DNA from: CAMFLJ01 sp963702555
GTDB taxonomy: Bacteria > Actinomycetota > Acidimicrobiia > Acidimicrobiales > Acidimicrobilacustridaceae
Reading direction: 5' to 3'
Assembly (NCBI GenBank): GCA_963702555.1
Contig: CAVPCW010000011.1
Coordinates: 682,001 to 746,000, forward strand
DNA length: 64,000 nucleotides
The notes under the pieces: generated by a model
What the model was told of the DNA's origin: nothing
Databases searched by the model: none
Seen by the model: only the letters and a program-made list of their open reading frames with translations
Shown here: positions 34,161 through 42,538 of the stretch, piece after piece
Position numbering within the stretch: the stretch's first letter is position 1
How the letters are laid out: every line of letters begins with the position of its first letter
Program-made: the position numbers and the translations under genes

Positions 34161-35890
34161 CGGGTCCCCTTGGGGTTGGTGCCGCCGGAGCGGACGAGCC
34201 CGCCGGGGCGGGCGCCGGTGTCGGTGTCGTTGCTGCGGGTCACGGTGCCCGCCACGATGGTGGCCACGTAGCCCTCGGCCTCCTGCACGAGGCGCGGGGC
34301 GCCGCTCGGAAGGTCGTGCCGGAACTCCGGGGCGTGGAGCGTGAGGTGATCGAGGTCGATCACGTTGAGGTCGGCGCGCAGGCCGGGAGCGATGACGCCC
34401 CGGTCGGAGAAGCCGTAGAGGTCGGCGTTGTTCTTGGTCATCTTGTGCACGACCGTCTCGATCGGGAGCTTCGGCCCCCGGGAGCGGTCGCGGACCCAGT
34501 GGGTGAGCATGTAGGTGGGCGTGCTGGCGTCGCAGATCACGCTCACGTGGGCCCCGCCGTCGCCCACGCCGAGGACGGTGGCCGGGTGCAGGAGCATCTC
34601 GCGGATGGGGTCCATGATCAGGTCGCTGTAGCCGACGAGCGGGCGCATCAGCAGCTCGTGTCCCTCGCGGCGCAGGAGCATGTCGTAGAGCAGGTCGTAG
34701 GGCGCCCGGCCGAGGCGGCCGGCCTCGGCGGCGATCGAGGCCTCGGGCGCCGGCTCGTAGTCGGGCGGGTCGCCGAGCTCGAAGATGCGGTCGAGGCCCA
34801 TGCCGATGTACGAGGGCAGGGGCACGAGGTCGTCCTCGGAGAGGATCGCCGCCCGCACCGCCGGCTTGCGCAGCTCGGCCACCCGCTCGGCGAGGGGCAG
34901 CTCGCGCAGGGCCAGGTACGTCGGTCGGGTGACGAACGGGTTGAAGCCCTGGAGGCCGAGCAGCATGCCGATCGGGCGGCCGGTGATCTGCGGGTGCAGC
35001 GGGATGCCCTCGGCGTGGGCCTCGGTGGCGACCTCGAGCAGGCGCTCCCAGTCGCGTGGGGCGACGTCGTGCTGGAGGAAGCCGTAGGTGATCGGGCGAC
35101 CGGTCTCGGCGGCGAGGCGACGCATCCACGCCACCTCCTTGTCGGGGGCCGAGAGGTCCTCGCCCTGGATGCCGGCGGGGGCCAGCTCGAACACGCCCCG
35201 GCCGGCCTCCGCGAGCGCCCGGCCGAGCATGAACAGCTCGTCCTCGGCGGCGAAGGTGCCGGGGACGGGCTCGCCGTCGACGGCCTTGTGCAGGATCGTG
35301 CGGGAGGTCGACACGCCCACCGCGCCGGCGTCGATGGCCTCGCGGACGATGGCGGCCATCTCCCGGAGGTCGGTGGCGTCGGCGGGCTCGTTGCGGGCGC
35401 CGCGCTCGCCCATGACGTAGGCCCGGATGGCGCTGTGGGGCGCGAGGGCGGCGACATCGAGGGCCTTGGGCTCCGAGCCGATGGCGTCGAGGTACTCGGG
35501 GAAGGTCTCCCACCCCCACTTGATGCCTTCGTGGAGGGCGGTGCCGGGGATGTCCTCGACCCCTTCCATCAGCTGCACCAGCCACTCGCGCTTGTCCGGT
35601 GCGACCGGGGCGAAGCCGACCCCGCAGTTGCCGAGCACGAGCGTGGTGACCCCGTGCCAGCTGGTGGGGGAGAGGGTGTCGTCCCAGGTGACCTGGCCGT
35701 CGTAGTGGGTGTGGATGTCGACGAACCCGGGCGTGACCACCAGGCCGGTGGCGTCGATCTCGGTGGCCCCGGTGGTGTCGACCGTGCCGACCTCCACGAT
35801 CACGCCGCCGGACACGGCGACATCGGCCACGACGGGTGCCCCGCCGGTGCCGTCGACCACGGTTCCCCCGCGGATCACGAGCTCGTGCAT
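34157..35890 (-). CDS. N-acyl-D-amino-acid deacylase-like amidohydrolase
   Basis: A 577-residue metal hydrolase. It starts HELVIRGGTVVDGTGGAPV and has the metal motif GFVDIHTHYDGQVTWDD, GVTTLVLGNCGVGFAPVAP and VGVSTSRTILHKAVDG. Then come GVGDGGAHVSVICDASTPT with the catalytic Asp region, and RADLNVIDLDHL at the end. The family cleaves N-acyl-D-amino acids or related cyclic amides. A frameshifted relative lies at 2750-4475. It is the first gene of a two-gene unit with the Rieske oxygenase, so its substrate is probably made or used by that enzyme. Confidence 0.85.
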   Translation of the reverse strand: MHELVIRGGTVVDGTGGAPVVADVAVSGGVIVEVGTVDTTGATEIDATGLVVTPGFVDIHTHYDGQVTWDDTLSPTSWHGVTTLVLGNCGVGFAPVAPDKREWLVQLMEGVEDIPGTALHEGIKWGWETFPEYLDAIGSEPKALDVAALAPHSAIRAYVMGERGARNEPADATDLREMAAIVREAIDAGAVGVSTSRTILHKAVDGEPVPGTFAAEDELFMLGRALAEAGRGVFELAPAGIQGEDLSAPDKEVAWMRRLAAETGRPITYGFLQHDVAPRDWERLLEVATEAHAEGIPLHPQITGRPIGMLLGLQGFNPFVTRPTYLALRELPLAERVAELRKPAVRAAILSEDDLVPLPSYIGMGLDRIFELGDPPDYEPAPEASIAAEAGRLGRAPYDLLYDMLLRREGHELLMRPLVGYSDLIMDPIREMLLHPATVLGVGDGGAHVSVICDASTPTYMLTHWVRDRSRGPKLPIETVVHKMTKNNADLYGFSDRGVIAPGLRADLNVIDLDHLTLHAPEFRHDLPSGAPRLVQEAEGYVATIVAGTVTRSNDTDTGARPGGLVRSGGTNPKGTR

Positions 35891-36014
35891 CGTCTCCCCC
35901 TGGTGTGCGCGGCGTGGGCCGCGACAGCCCGCCCACGGTACCCGCGAGCGGGTCGCAGGACCGAGCCGCCCGGCGCCCACCACCTCGGCCCGTCGGCTCT
36001 GGCAGGGTGGCCGG

Positions 36015-36842
36015 ATGCGTTTCGGCATCCACCTCCCGCAGTTCGGTCGGGCGTCGGGCCCCGAGGCCATCCGTCGGGCCGCGGTGCTCGCCGAGGACCT
36101 CGGCTTCGACGACGTGTGGGTCAGCGACCACGTCGCCCAGCCCGCCAGCCAGGGCTACCCGTCGCCCTACCTCTTCGACCCCTTCCTCAGCCTCACGTGG
36201 GCGGCCGCCGCCACCGAGCGGGTCGGGCTCGGCACCAGCGTGCTGGTGGCGGCGCAGTACCACCCGCTCTGGCTGGCCAACACCACCGCCAGCCTCGACG
36301 CCCTGTCGGGCGGCCGGCTCCGGCTCGGCGTCGGCGTCGGCTGGAGCGAAGCCGAGTACGAGGCGCTCGGCCAGGACTTCCACACCCGGGGCCGCCGCAC
36401 CGACGAGATCCTCGAGATCCTCGAGGCGTGCTGGACCACCGACCCCACGAGCTACACCGGTGAGCACTACCGGCTCGACGACATGCGGGTGCTGCCCAAG
36501 CCCGACCACCCCGTCGAGGTGTGGATCGGTGGGGGCAGCGAGGCCGCCTACCGGCGCGCCGCCCGGTTCGGCACCGGGTTCCAGCTCATCGGGCTGAAGC
36601 CCGACACGGTCGTCGAGCCCATCGCCCGGCTGCGCGCCGACCACCCGGATCCCGACGCCTTCACCATCTCGCTGCGCACGGGCTGGGACCCGCAGGGCAT
36701 GGACGTCGATGAGATCCGCAGGGAGCGCGCCGGCTTCGAGGCCGCCGGGGTCCAGCACGTCGTCGCCGCGCCCTGGCGCTCCGACCTCGATGCCTGGCTG
36801 CGCTCGATGGAGCTCCTCGCCGCCGCCCTCGATCTGACCTGA
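36015..36842 (+). CDS. LLM-class flavin (F420)-dependent oxidoreductase
   Basis: A 275-residue luciferase-like monooxygenase-class protein. It starts MRFGIHLPQFGRASGPEAIR and has EDLGFDDVWVSDHVAQPAS, GLGTSVLVAAQYHPLWLAN, LSGGRLRLGVGVGWSEAEYE and VWIGGGSEAAYRRAARFGTG. These are the marks of the TIGR03619-like group that uses F420 rather than FMN. It is divergent from the deacylase gene (125 bases between starts) and ends in a palindromic repeat shared with the convergent gene. Confidence 0.85.
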   Translation: MRFGIHLPQFGRASGPEAIRRAAVLAEDLGFDDVWVSDHVAQPASQGYPSPYLFDPFLSLTWAAAATERVGLGTSVLVAAQYHPLWLANTTASLDALSGGRLRLGVGVGWSEAEYEALGQDFHTRGRRTDEILEILEACWTTDPTSYTGEHYRLDDMRVLPKPDHPVEVWIGGGSEAAYRRAARFGTGFQLIGLKPDTVVEPIARLRADHPDPDAFTISLRTGWDPQGMDVDEIRRERAGFEAAGVQHVVAAPWRSDLDAWLRSMELLAAALDLT

Positions 36843-36869
36843 CCAGCGCCTCAGGGGCTCCACCAACCA

Positions 36870-36924
36870 CCACCTCCTGGCTCACGTGGTCGCCTTTTCT
36901 ACGACCAGGTGAGCCAGAGGGTGG
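36870..36924. repeat. GGCTCA-type palindromic repeat, copy 1
   Basis: A 23-base arm (36870-36892) pairs with 36902-36924 with two to three mismatches around a nine-base loop. It contains the shared core TGGCTCACGTGGTC and AGGTGAGCCA. It lies between convergent genes and could end both transcripts. Confidence 0.7.
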
Positions 36925-36938
36925 AGTTCGTGAGGGGC

Positions 36939-37793
36939 TCAGCGTCCGATCGAGAGGAAGAAGCCGGCGACCGCGTCGTGGCCCGCCTCGGCGAGCGGCA
37001 TCGGCACGCCGAGCTCGTCGGCGCGGGCCAGCGCCGCGCTGACGTCCTTCTGGGCCACGGCGAGCTGGTGGCGACCCCGGGCCAGCGCGACCTCCGGGTC
37101 GAGCGGTTCGACGCCGGGGATCGACCCCGCCCCCGGGAAGAACCCGGTGAGCCCGGTGTGGTGGAGGATCGCGGTCATCGTCTCGCGGGGGATGCCGGCG
37201 GCCTCGGCCAGCGAGAGCCCCTCGTGGCAGGCCTCGTACCACTGGTAGCAGATGGCGTTGCGGGCGAGCTTGGCGTCCATCCCCGAGCCGAGGGGGCCGA
37301 GGTGCACGATGAGGCCGGCGAACGACTCGAAGACCGGTCGCACGGCCTCTGCGGCCGCGGCGTCGCCGCCGATCATCACGCACAGGTCGGGGATGCTCCA
37401 GGCGCCCATCGTGCCGCTGAGGGGCGCGTCGAGCACCACGACCCCGGCGGCCGTGGCCGCGTCGGCGACTTCCCGGAGGACATCGTGGCCGATGGTGCTG
37501 TGCACCGCGACGATCAGCCCGGGGCGGGCGCCGGCCAGCAGGCCCGTGGGCCCGGTCATGGCGTCGCGCACCTGCTGCTCGTCGTTGACGAGCAGCGAGA
37601 CCATGTCGGATGCCGCGGCCACCTCGGCCGCCGACCCGACGGCGGTGAGCCCGTCACCGAACGGGGCCAGGGCCTCGGGCCGGGGGTCGTGGGCGGTGAC
37701 CGGCCAGCCGGCCTCGACGATGCGGGCCAGCACGGGAGCACCGAGTTGGCCCACCCCGAGGAATCCGACGCGGAGCGGTGAGGTGGTGGCCAT
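36939..37793 (-). CDS. NAD(P)-dependent 3-hydroxyisobutyrate-dehydrogenase-like protein
   Basis: A 284-residue beta-hydroxyacid dehydrogenase-type protein. It has VGFLGVGQLGAPVLARIVEA (Rossmann), HSTIGHDVLREVADAATAAG, LDAPLSGTMGAWS (substrate-binding S-G-G variant) and the catalytic lysine in GSGMDAKLARNAICYQWYE. Members oxidise 3-hydroxy acids or reduce semialdehydes. The GG pair in the substrate motif is altered (SGTMG), so substrate preference may be unusual. It follows the 37912-38988 gene on the same strand, with a palindromic repeat between. Confidence 0.8.
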   Translation of the reverse strand: MATTSPLRVGFLGVGQLGAPVLARIVEAGWPVTAHDPRPEALAPFGDGLTAVGSAAEVAAASDMVSLLVNDEQQVRDAMTGPTGLLAGARPGLIVAVHSTIGHDVLREVADAATAAGVVVLDAPLSGTMGAWSIPDLCVMIGGDAAAAEAVRPVFESFAGLIVHLGPLGSGMDAKLARNAICYQWYEACHEGLSLAEAAGIPRETMTAILHHTGLTGFFPGAGSIPGVEPLDPEVALARGRHQLAVAQKDVSAALARADELGVPMPLAEAGHDAVAGFFLSIGR

Positions 37794-37850
37794 CGCCCAA
37801 GTCTGGGCGGCACCGCGGTGCCGTGCGAACCCGCGGCGCCCCGCCCGCGA

Positions 37851-37905
37851 CCCGAAGGTGGCTCAGAGCGTCGCGGAATCCGAAACGCGGTGAGCCACCT
37901 TCGGG
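37851..37905. repeat. GGCTCA-type palindromic repeat, copy 2
   Basis: CCCGAAGGTGGCTCA (37851-37865) is the exact reverse complement of TGAGCCACCTTCGGG (37891-37905), with a 25-base centre that has a further GCGT/ACGC pairing. It lies 6 bases after a stop codon, which fits a terminator role, but the arm core is shared with three other places in the window. Confidence 0.75.
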
Positions 37906-37911
37906 CGTGGG

Positions 37912-38988
37912 CTACTCCAGGCCGTACTTGGGCATGGCGCCCGAGAAGGCGTGCTCGTACAGGCCGTAGCCGACATGGCCGTCGTAGGTGAAGCGGGCGG
38001 CGTGGTCGACCACGGCGTAGGCGCCGAGCGTGGCGATCTCGGGGACCTCGAAGATCTTCCCCTGCACGACGGTCTCGGGGCCGTGGTACATCCCGTGGTT
38101 CCAGACGTCGGGCTCGAGGCCGTAGCCGGTGCCGAGGGCGATGTAGTTCGGGATCAGCGACTCGACCTCGATCTCGATGCCCGCATCGGGGAACGAGACG
38201 GTGGAGTGGTCGAGCAGGCGGGGCACCTCGCTCGAGAAGTGGTGCTCGTGCTCGGTGCGGCCCAGCTGCTCGATGCGGCCGTCGAGCCACACCCGCTCAG
38301 CCTGCTCGAGGCTGCGGGTGCCGTCGGCGCCCTCCGAGCAGATGTAGAAGATCGAGTGGTCCTCGAAGCGCATGGGGAAGTAGCTCCACATGCCGCCGGG
38401 GCGGACGGTGTCGCGGTAGATGCCCTTGGGCTCGGACTCGCCGATCGGGCGCACGCCCCACGAGCGGTCACGGGAGCCCCACGTGGTGGCGGGGTCGATG
38501 TTCAGCTCGGTGCCGTTCACCACGAGGGTGCCGCTCCACGAGCCCATCTGGGCGAGGCGCTGGGTGTCGAAGGTGATGCGGGCGCCGTTGCGGATGAACT
38601 GGTTGGGCTCGGGGATGGCGGGGCCGAAGCCCTCCCAGGTGAGGTCGGCGGCGACGGTGTGCTCGGTGGGCTCGCAGGTGAAGCGCAGCTTCTTGAGCGG
38701 CTCGATGACCTCGACCTGCAGCGGGCCGACGCGCATGTCGGCGCGGTCGCCGAGGGGACGCGAGGCCCGCACCACGTGCTGCTGCTCGCCGTGGCGGACG
38801 GTGATGAAGGCGTCGGTGGTGCCCAGGTTCGGGTACTGGCCGAGGCCGAACACGGCCATGAACTCGCCGTTGGTGTCGAGCGCGTTGAAGTAGTAGCGGT
38901 CGTAGAAGTTGCGGTCGCTGGTCGCCACGTGGGCGATCCAGTTCGAGCTCTGGTGGACGGGATAGTCGTCCCAGGACGTGACGGTCAT
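37912..38988 (-). CDS. Conserved protein with AttH/CrtC-like beta-barrel features
   Basis: A 358-residue protein with no catalytic motif I can name. Its VTSWDDYPVHQSSNWIAHVA start, LTWEGFGPAIPEPNQF, and ATTWGSRDRSWGVRPIGE followed by WSYFPMRFEDHSIFY are typical of a large uncharacterised actinobacterial family distantly related to lipocalin-like hydroxyneurosporene synthase/AttH domains. Such genes are common next to catabolic oxygenases. Cytoplasmic; no signal peptide. ATG follows a GGGGGAAACCGCG site. Confidence 0.55.
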   Translation of the reverse strand: MTVTSWDDYPVHQSSNWIAHVATSDRNFYDRYYFNALDTNGEFMAVFGLGQYPNLGTTDAFITVRHGEQQHVVRASRPLGDRADMRVGPLQVEVIEPLKKLRFTCEPTEHTVAADLTWEGFGPAIPEPNQFIRNGARITFDTQRLAQMGSWSGTLVVNGTELNIDPATTWGSRDRSWGVRPIGESEPKGIYRDTVRPGGMWSYFPMRFEDHSIFYICSEGADGTRSLEQAERVWLDGRIEQLGRTEHEHHFSSEVPRLLDHSTVSFPDAGIEIEVESLIPNYIALGTGYGLEPDVWNHGMYHGPETVVQGKIFEVPEIATLGAYAVVDHAARFTYDGHVGYGLYEHAFSGAMPKYGLE

Positions 38989-39063
38989 CGCGGTTTCCCC
39001 CTGGCGATGTCGGTGCTGCGTGGATGGATGGTGTGGTCCCGATGCAGCGGTGGGACCGGTGGA

Positions 39064-39690
39064 TCAGGCGCTCGCGGCCCAGGTGGCCACGAGGTCGTCG
39101 GTGCTCACGATGGTGGCGAGCAACGAGAAGGTGTTGGCGAAGACCGCGTCGCCGTACTCGGCCGGCACGGCGGCGACCGCCTCACGCGGGATGACGACCT
39201 GGTAGCCGAGGTCGACCGCGGAGATGACGAGGCCCATGACCCCGATGTTCACCGAGTTGCCGATGGCCACGACCGTCTCGATGCCCATGTTGCGCAGCAC
39301 CCGGTCGAGCGAGGTGCCGGTGAACGGGGTGAGGCCGTGCAAGCGGGGCATGTCGATGTCGGACGGCACCGGCTCGAGCTCCGGCATCACCTCGGCACCG
39401 GGCGCCCCGATCTCGAAGACGTGGGCCCCCTTCGAGCTGGCCTTGAGGATGCGGGCGTTGTTCAGCCGGCCGGCCTCGTCGGGGCGGGTGACCGCGGTGC
39501 AGTGCACGACGCGGGCGCCGGCGGCGCGGGCGGCGCGGCACACGGCGGCGGCGGCGTCGATGACGCCGTTGTCCTTCAGCTCCTGGGCCAGCGCGGGCAT
39601 GGTGGCGAGATCGCCGGAGACGCCTCGCTGCAGCTCCATCGTGAGCACCGCGGTGCGGCTCGGGTCGACGAGTTCGGCCAGTTCCGGCAT
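39064..39690 (-). CDS. Isochorismatase-fold protein lacking the catalytic cysteine
   Basis: A 208-residue protein of the cysteine hydrolase (isochorismatase-like) fold. It has RTAVLTMELQRGVSGD where active members have a D in place of the E, a lysine region ILKASSKGAHVFEIG, LTPFTGTSLDRVLRNMG, and IETVVAIGNSVNIGVMGLVI. The last segment normally carries the nucleophile as N-x-C-V; here it is glycine. With both Asp and Cys replaced it is probably not a hydrolase of the usual type. It is upstream of the 37912-38988 gene on the same strand, 75 bases away. Confidence 0.75.
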   Translation of the reverse strand: MPELAELVDPSRTAVLTMELQRGVSGDLATMPALAQELKDNGVIDAAAAVCRAARAAGARVVHCTAVTRPDEAGRLNNARILKASSKGAHVFEIGAPGAEVMPELEPVPSDIDMPRLHGLTPFTGTSLDRVLRNMGIETVVAIGNSVNIGVMGLVISAVDLGYQVVIPREAVAAVPAEYGDAVFANTFSLLATIVSTDDLVATWAASA

Positions 39691-39780
39691 GACGAGATCC
39701 CCCTCTGATCGTGCCCGGACGCTAGCCGGATCGCCCAGGTGCCGGACCCACCCGGCCGCCACCTGCCGTAGCGTGAGGGG

Positions 39781-41181
39781 GTGGCCGATCAACCCGTCAG
39801 CCGACGCGCGGTGCTGCGGGCCGGCGTCACGCTGACGGCCGTCGCCGTGCTCGGCCTGAGCAGCTGTACCGACGACGAGAAGGGGGTGGATGTGGATCCT
39901 GCTGCCGCTGATCCCGTGCCCGCACCGACGGGCATGGTTCGCACCTCCTGGTCCGGTGATCCGTGGGCGCTCGGCTCCTACGCGTTCCTCCCCGTCGGCG
40001 CCACGCCCGAGTCGCGTGCTCGACTGGCGGCGGTGGTCGACGGGCGCCTCGCCTTCGCGGGGGAGGCCCTCGACCTCGCCAACCCGGCCACGGTCCACGG
40101 TGCCCTCGCCTCCGGCCGGGCCGCAGCCGAGGCCTTCGACGCCACTGCCGAAGGCCCCGAACGGATCGTCGTGGTCGGTGCCGGCGCCGCCGGCGCGGCG
40201 GCCGCGGCACTCCTGGTTCGCGCCGGCCACCAGGTGGTGGTGGTCGAGGCCCGTGATCGGGTCGGCGGCCGCCTCGCCACGGTCCGGCCCGCGGGCTGGC
40301 CCGTGCCGGTGGAGCTCGGCGCCAGCTGGGTGCATGACAGCGATGCCTCCGATCTCCCCGCCGACCTCTCCACCCTCGGCATCGCCACTGCGCCTTTCGA
40401 CTTCGGTGACGCGATCCTCGGCTCCGACGGCCGGCCGGCTCGGCCGCAGCTCGTGGCCGACGCCCTCGACGCCATCGACGAAGCCGTGGCCTGGGCCGAT
40501 GACCAGGACGACGACCTCTCCCTTGCCGATGCACTGGAGCGCTCGGGTGCGGTCGACGGGATCGACCCCGGCACCGTCGACCTCGTGATCCGCACCGAGG
40601 TCGCTGCCGAGTACGGCGCCGACGCCGACGAGCTCTCCGCCTGGTGGACCTTCGAGGAGGGCAGCGAAGGCGACGACCTCCTCGTGACCGGCGGTTACGG
40701 GCGACTCGTCGATCACCTGCTCGGTGGCATCGACGTGCGGCTCGACTGGCCGGTGGCTCGTGTCGCCCGAGACGACAGCGCCGTCAGCGTCGTCGGCTCC
40801 TCCGGAGAGAGCCTCGACGCCGACCGGGTGCTCGTCACTGTCCCTCTCGGCGTCCTCCAGGCCGGGACGATCGAGTTCGACCCGCCGTTGCCGGTCGCTC
40901 ACCGCGAGGCCATCGGCACCCTCGGCATGGGCCTCCTCGACAAGGTCTGGCTGCGCTGGGATGAACAGTGGTGGACCGAGACCGCGCAGCAGTGGAGCCG
41001 TGTCGCCGCCGCCGACGAGCCGTACGTTCTCTGGTACAACGTCGCGGCGGTGACCGGCGAACCCGTGCTGATGGCCCTCGTGGGCGGTGACGAAGCCCGC
41101 CGCTGGGCCGGTGCCTCCGACGGGGAGGTGCTGGCCGCTGCCATGCGATCGCTCCAGGCCTTCCGCGACGCCGGCTGGTGA
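39781..41181 (+). CDS. Lipoprotein flavin amine oxidase with circularly permuted domain order
   Basis: A 466-residue FAD-dependent amine-oxidase homologue. The N-terminus has a twin-arginine-like SRRAVLRAG and a lipobox LSSC. Residues about 48-118 are the segment that normally closes these enzymes: VRTSWSGDPWALGSYAFLPV, GRLAFAGEALDLANPATVHG, ALASGRAAAEAF. Then comes the motif that normally opens them: IVVVGAGAAGAAAAALLVRA, VVVEARDRVGGRLATV. The body follows (LVTGGYGRLVDHLLGG, LVTVPLGVLQAGTIEFDPPL). The protein stops after MRSLQAFRDAGW, exactly where the usual C-terminal segment would begin. All parts are present but the order is rotated. GTG start at 39781. Confidence 0.8.
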   Translation: MADQPVSRRAVLRAGVTLTAVAVLGLSSCTDDEKGVDVDPAAADPVPAPTGMVRTSWSGDPWALGSYAFLPVGATPESRARLAAVVDGRLAFAGEALDLANPATVHGALASGRAAAEAFDATAEGPERIVVVGAGAAGAAAAALLVRAGHQVVVVEARDRVGGRLATVRPAGWPVPVELGASWVHDSDASDLPADLSTLGIATAPFDFGDAILGSDGRPARPQLVADALDAIDEAVAWADDQDDDLSLADALERSGAVDGIDPGTVDLVIRTEVAAEYGADADELSAWWTFEEGSEGDDLLVTGGYGRLVDHLLGGIDVRLDWPVARVARDDSAVSVVGSSGESLDADRVLVTVPLGVLQAGTIEFDPPLPVAHREAIGTLGMGLLDKVWLRWDEQWWTETAQQWSRVAAADEPYVLWYNVAAVTGEPVLMALVGGDEARRWAGASDGEVLAAAMRSLQAFRDAGW

Positions 41182-41271
41182 CCGCTCGCTGCTCCGGTGC
41201 CGCCTGACACCGGCGTCGGCGTGGGCACCTACGATCGGCCCGATGCGGTCCGACCAGGGGGAGCGGGGAGC

Positions 41272-42534
41272 GTGAGCTGGACGGCACCGCCGCGCCCGGA
41301 GTGGGTGCAGGCCGTCAACCGGGGCGAGGTCCTGCCCATCACCGACGTGGCGGCCCGCCCGCTCGACCCGGAGCTGCTGCTCGACGAGGCACGGGCATCC
41401 CTCGGGCTCGACCACCACGCGGGCGTCGGGGCCATCGACGGGGACGAGCGCTTCCTCGAGCCGCTGGCCGTCGCCTGCGCCGCTCTCGAGGACGAGGCCC
41501 ACCTCACCGTGCTCGGCCGGTGGATCACCCGGCGCTACCTGCTGCGCCTGCTCGAAGTGCGCTTCCAGCTCGCGGCGTACCTCGCCGTCGACCCCGGCGT
41601 GCGCGACGAGGAGGTGCGCAGCCCGATCATCGTCACCGGCGCCCCGCGCACCGGCACCACCATCCTCTACGGCCTGCTGTCGTGCGACCCGGCGCTGCGG
41701 GTGCCCGAGGGCTGGGAGCTGCTGCGGCCGGTGCCGCCGCCGGAGCCCGAACGCTTCCCCGACCCGGGTCGACTCGCGCTCGCCGACGCCGAGCTGCGGC
41801 TGATGCCGTCGGTCAGCGCCAACCTCGACGCCATCCACGAGTACAGCGGCCGGATGCCGAAGGAGTGCCTCTCGGCGATGTCGTTCGAGCTGCTCACCGA
41901 GGAGATCGCCGTCCGCTACGACGTGCCGAGCTACCACCGTCACCTGCAGGCGGCCGACCTCACGCCGGCCTACGAGATGCACCGGCTCGTGCTCCAGGTG
42001 CTGCAGCGCCGGTACGGCCCGGTGCAGTGGGTGCTGAAGTCGCCAGCCCACCTCGCCGCGCTGCCCACGATCCTCTCCGTGTACCCCGACGCCCGGATCG
42101 TGGTCACCCACCGCGACCCCCTCACCGTGCTGCCGTCGGTGTCGAGCCTGGTGGCCACCCTGCGCCTCGCCCACAGCGACGAGGTCGACATGCCCACCAT
42201 CGGGCGCTACCACGCCGAGCTCTACGGCCGGTACCTCGACGCGCTGGTCGACGCCGACGAGCAGGGGGTCCTCGACCCGGCCCGCACCCACCACGGCCGC
42301 TACGCCGACTTCGTCGCCGACCCCATGGGCTCGGTGCGGGCGACCTACGACGGCGTGGGCCTCGAGCTGAGCCCGGCCGCGGCCGTAGCGATGGAGCGGC
42401 ACCTGGCCGAGAAGCCCAAGGGCCACAAGGGCGAGCACCGCTACTCCTTCGACGACCTCGGCCTCGACCGGGCCACCGAGCGGGCCCGCTTCGAGCGGTA
42501 CCGCACCCACTTCTCCGTGCCCGAGGAGGGCTGA
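41272..42534 (+). CDS. PAPS-dependent sulfotransferase family protein
   Basis: A 420-residue protein with a 5'-phosphosulfate loop IIVTGAPRTGTTILYGLL and a 3'-phosphate motif HRDPLTVLPSVSSLVATLR, as in Stf-type actinobacterial sulfotransferases that sulfate lipids or small molecules. EYSGRMPKECLSAMSFELLT and RYGPVQWVLKSPAHLAALP are family segments. GTG 41272 follows GGGGAGCGGGGAG; an ATG at 41197 would add an unrelated leader. The SDR gene starts 4 bases after its stop, so they form one operon. Confidence 0.8.
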   Translation: MSWTAPPRPEWVQAVNRGEVLPITDVAARPLDPELLLDEARASLGLDHHAGVGAIDGDERFLEPLAVACAALEDEAHLTVLGRWITRRYLLRLLEVRFQLAAYLAVDPGVRDEEVRSPIIVTGAPRTGTTILYGLLSCDPALRVPEGWELLRPVPPPEPERFPDPGRLALADAELRLMPSVSANLDAIHEYSGRMPKECLSAMSFELLTEEIAVRYDVPSYHRHLQAADLTPAYEMHRLVLQVLQRRYGPVQWVLKSPAHLAALPTILSVYPDARIVVTHRDPLTVLPSVSSLVATLRLAHSDEVDMPTIGRYHAELYGRYLDALVDADEQGVLDPARTHHGRYADFVADPMGSVRATYDGVGLELSPAAAVAMERHLAEKPKGHKGEHRYSFDDLGLDRATERARFERYRTHFSVPEEG

Positions 42535-42538
42535 CGCG

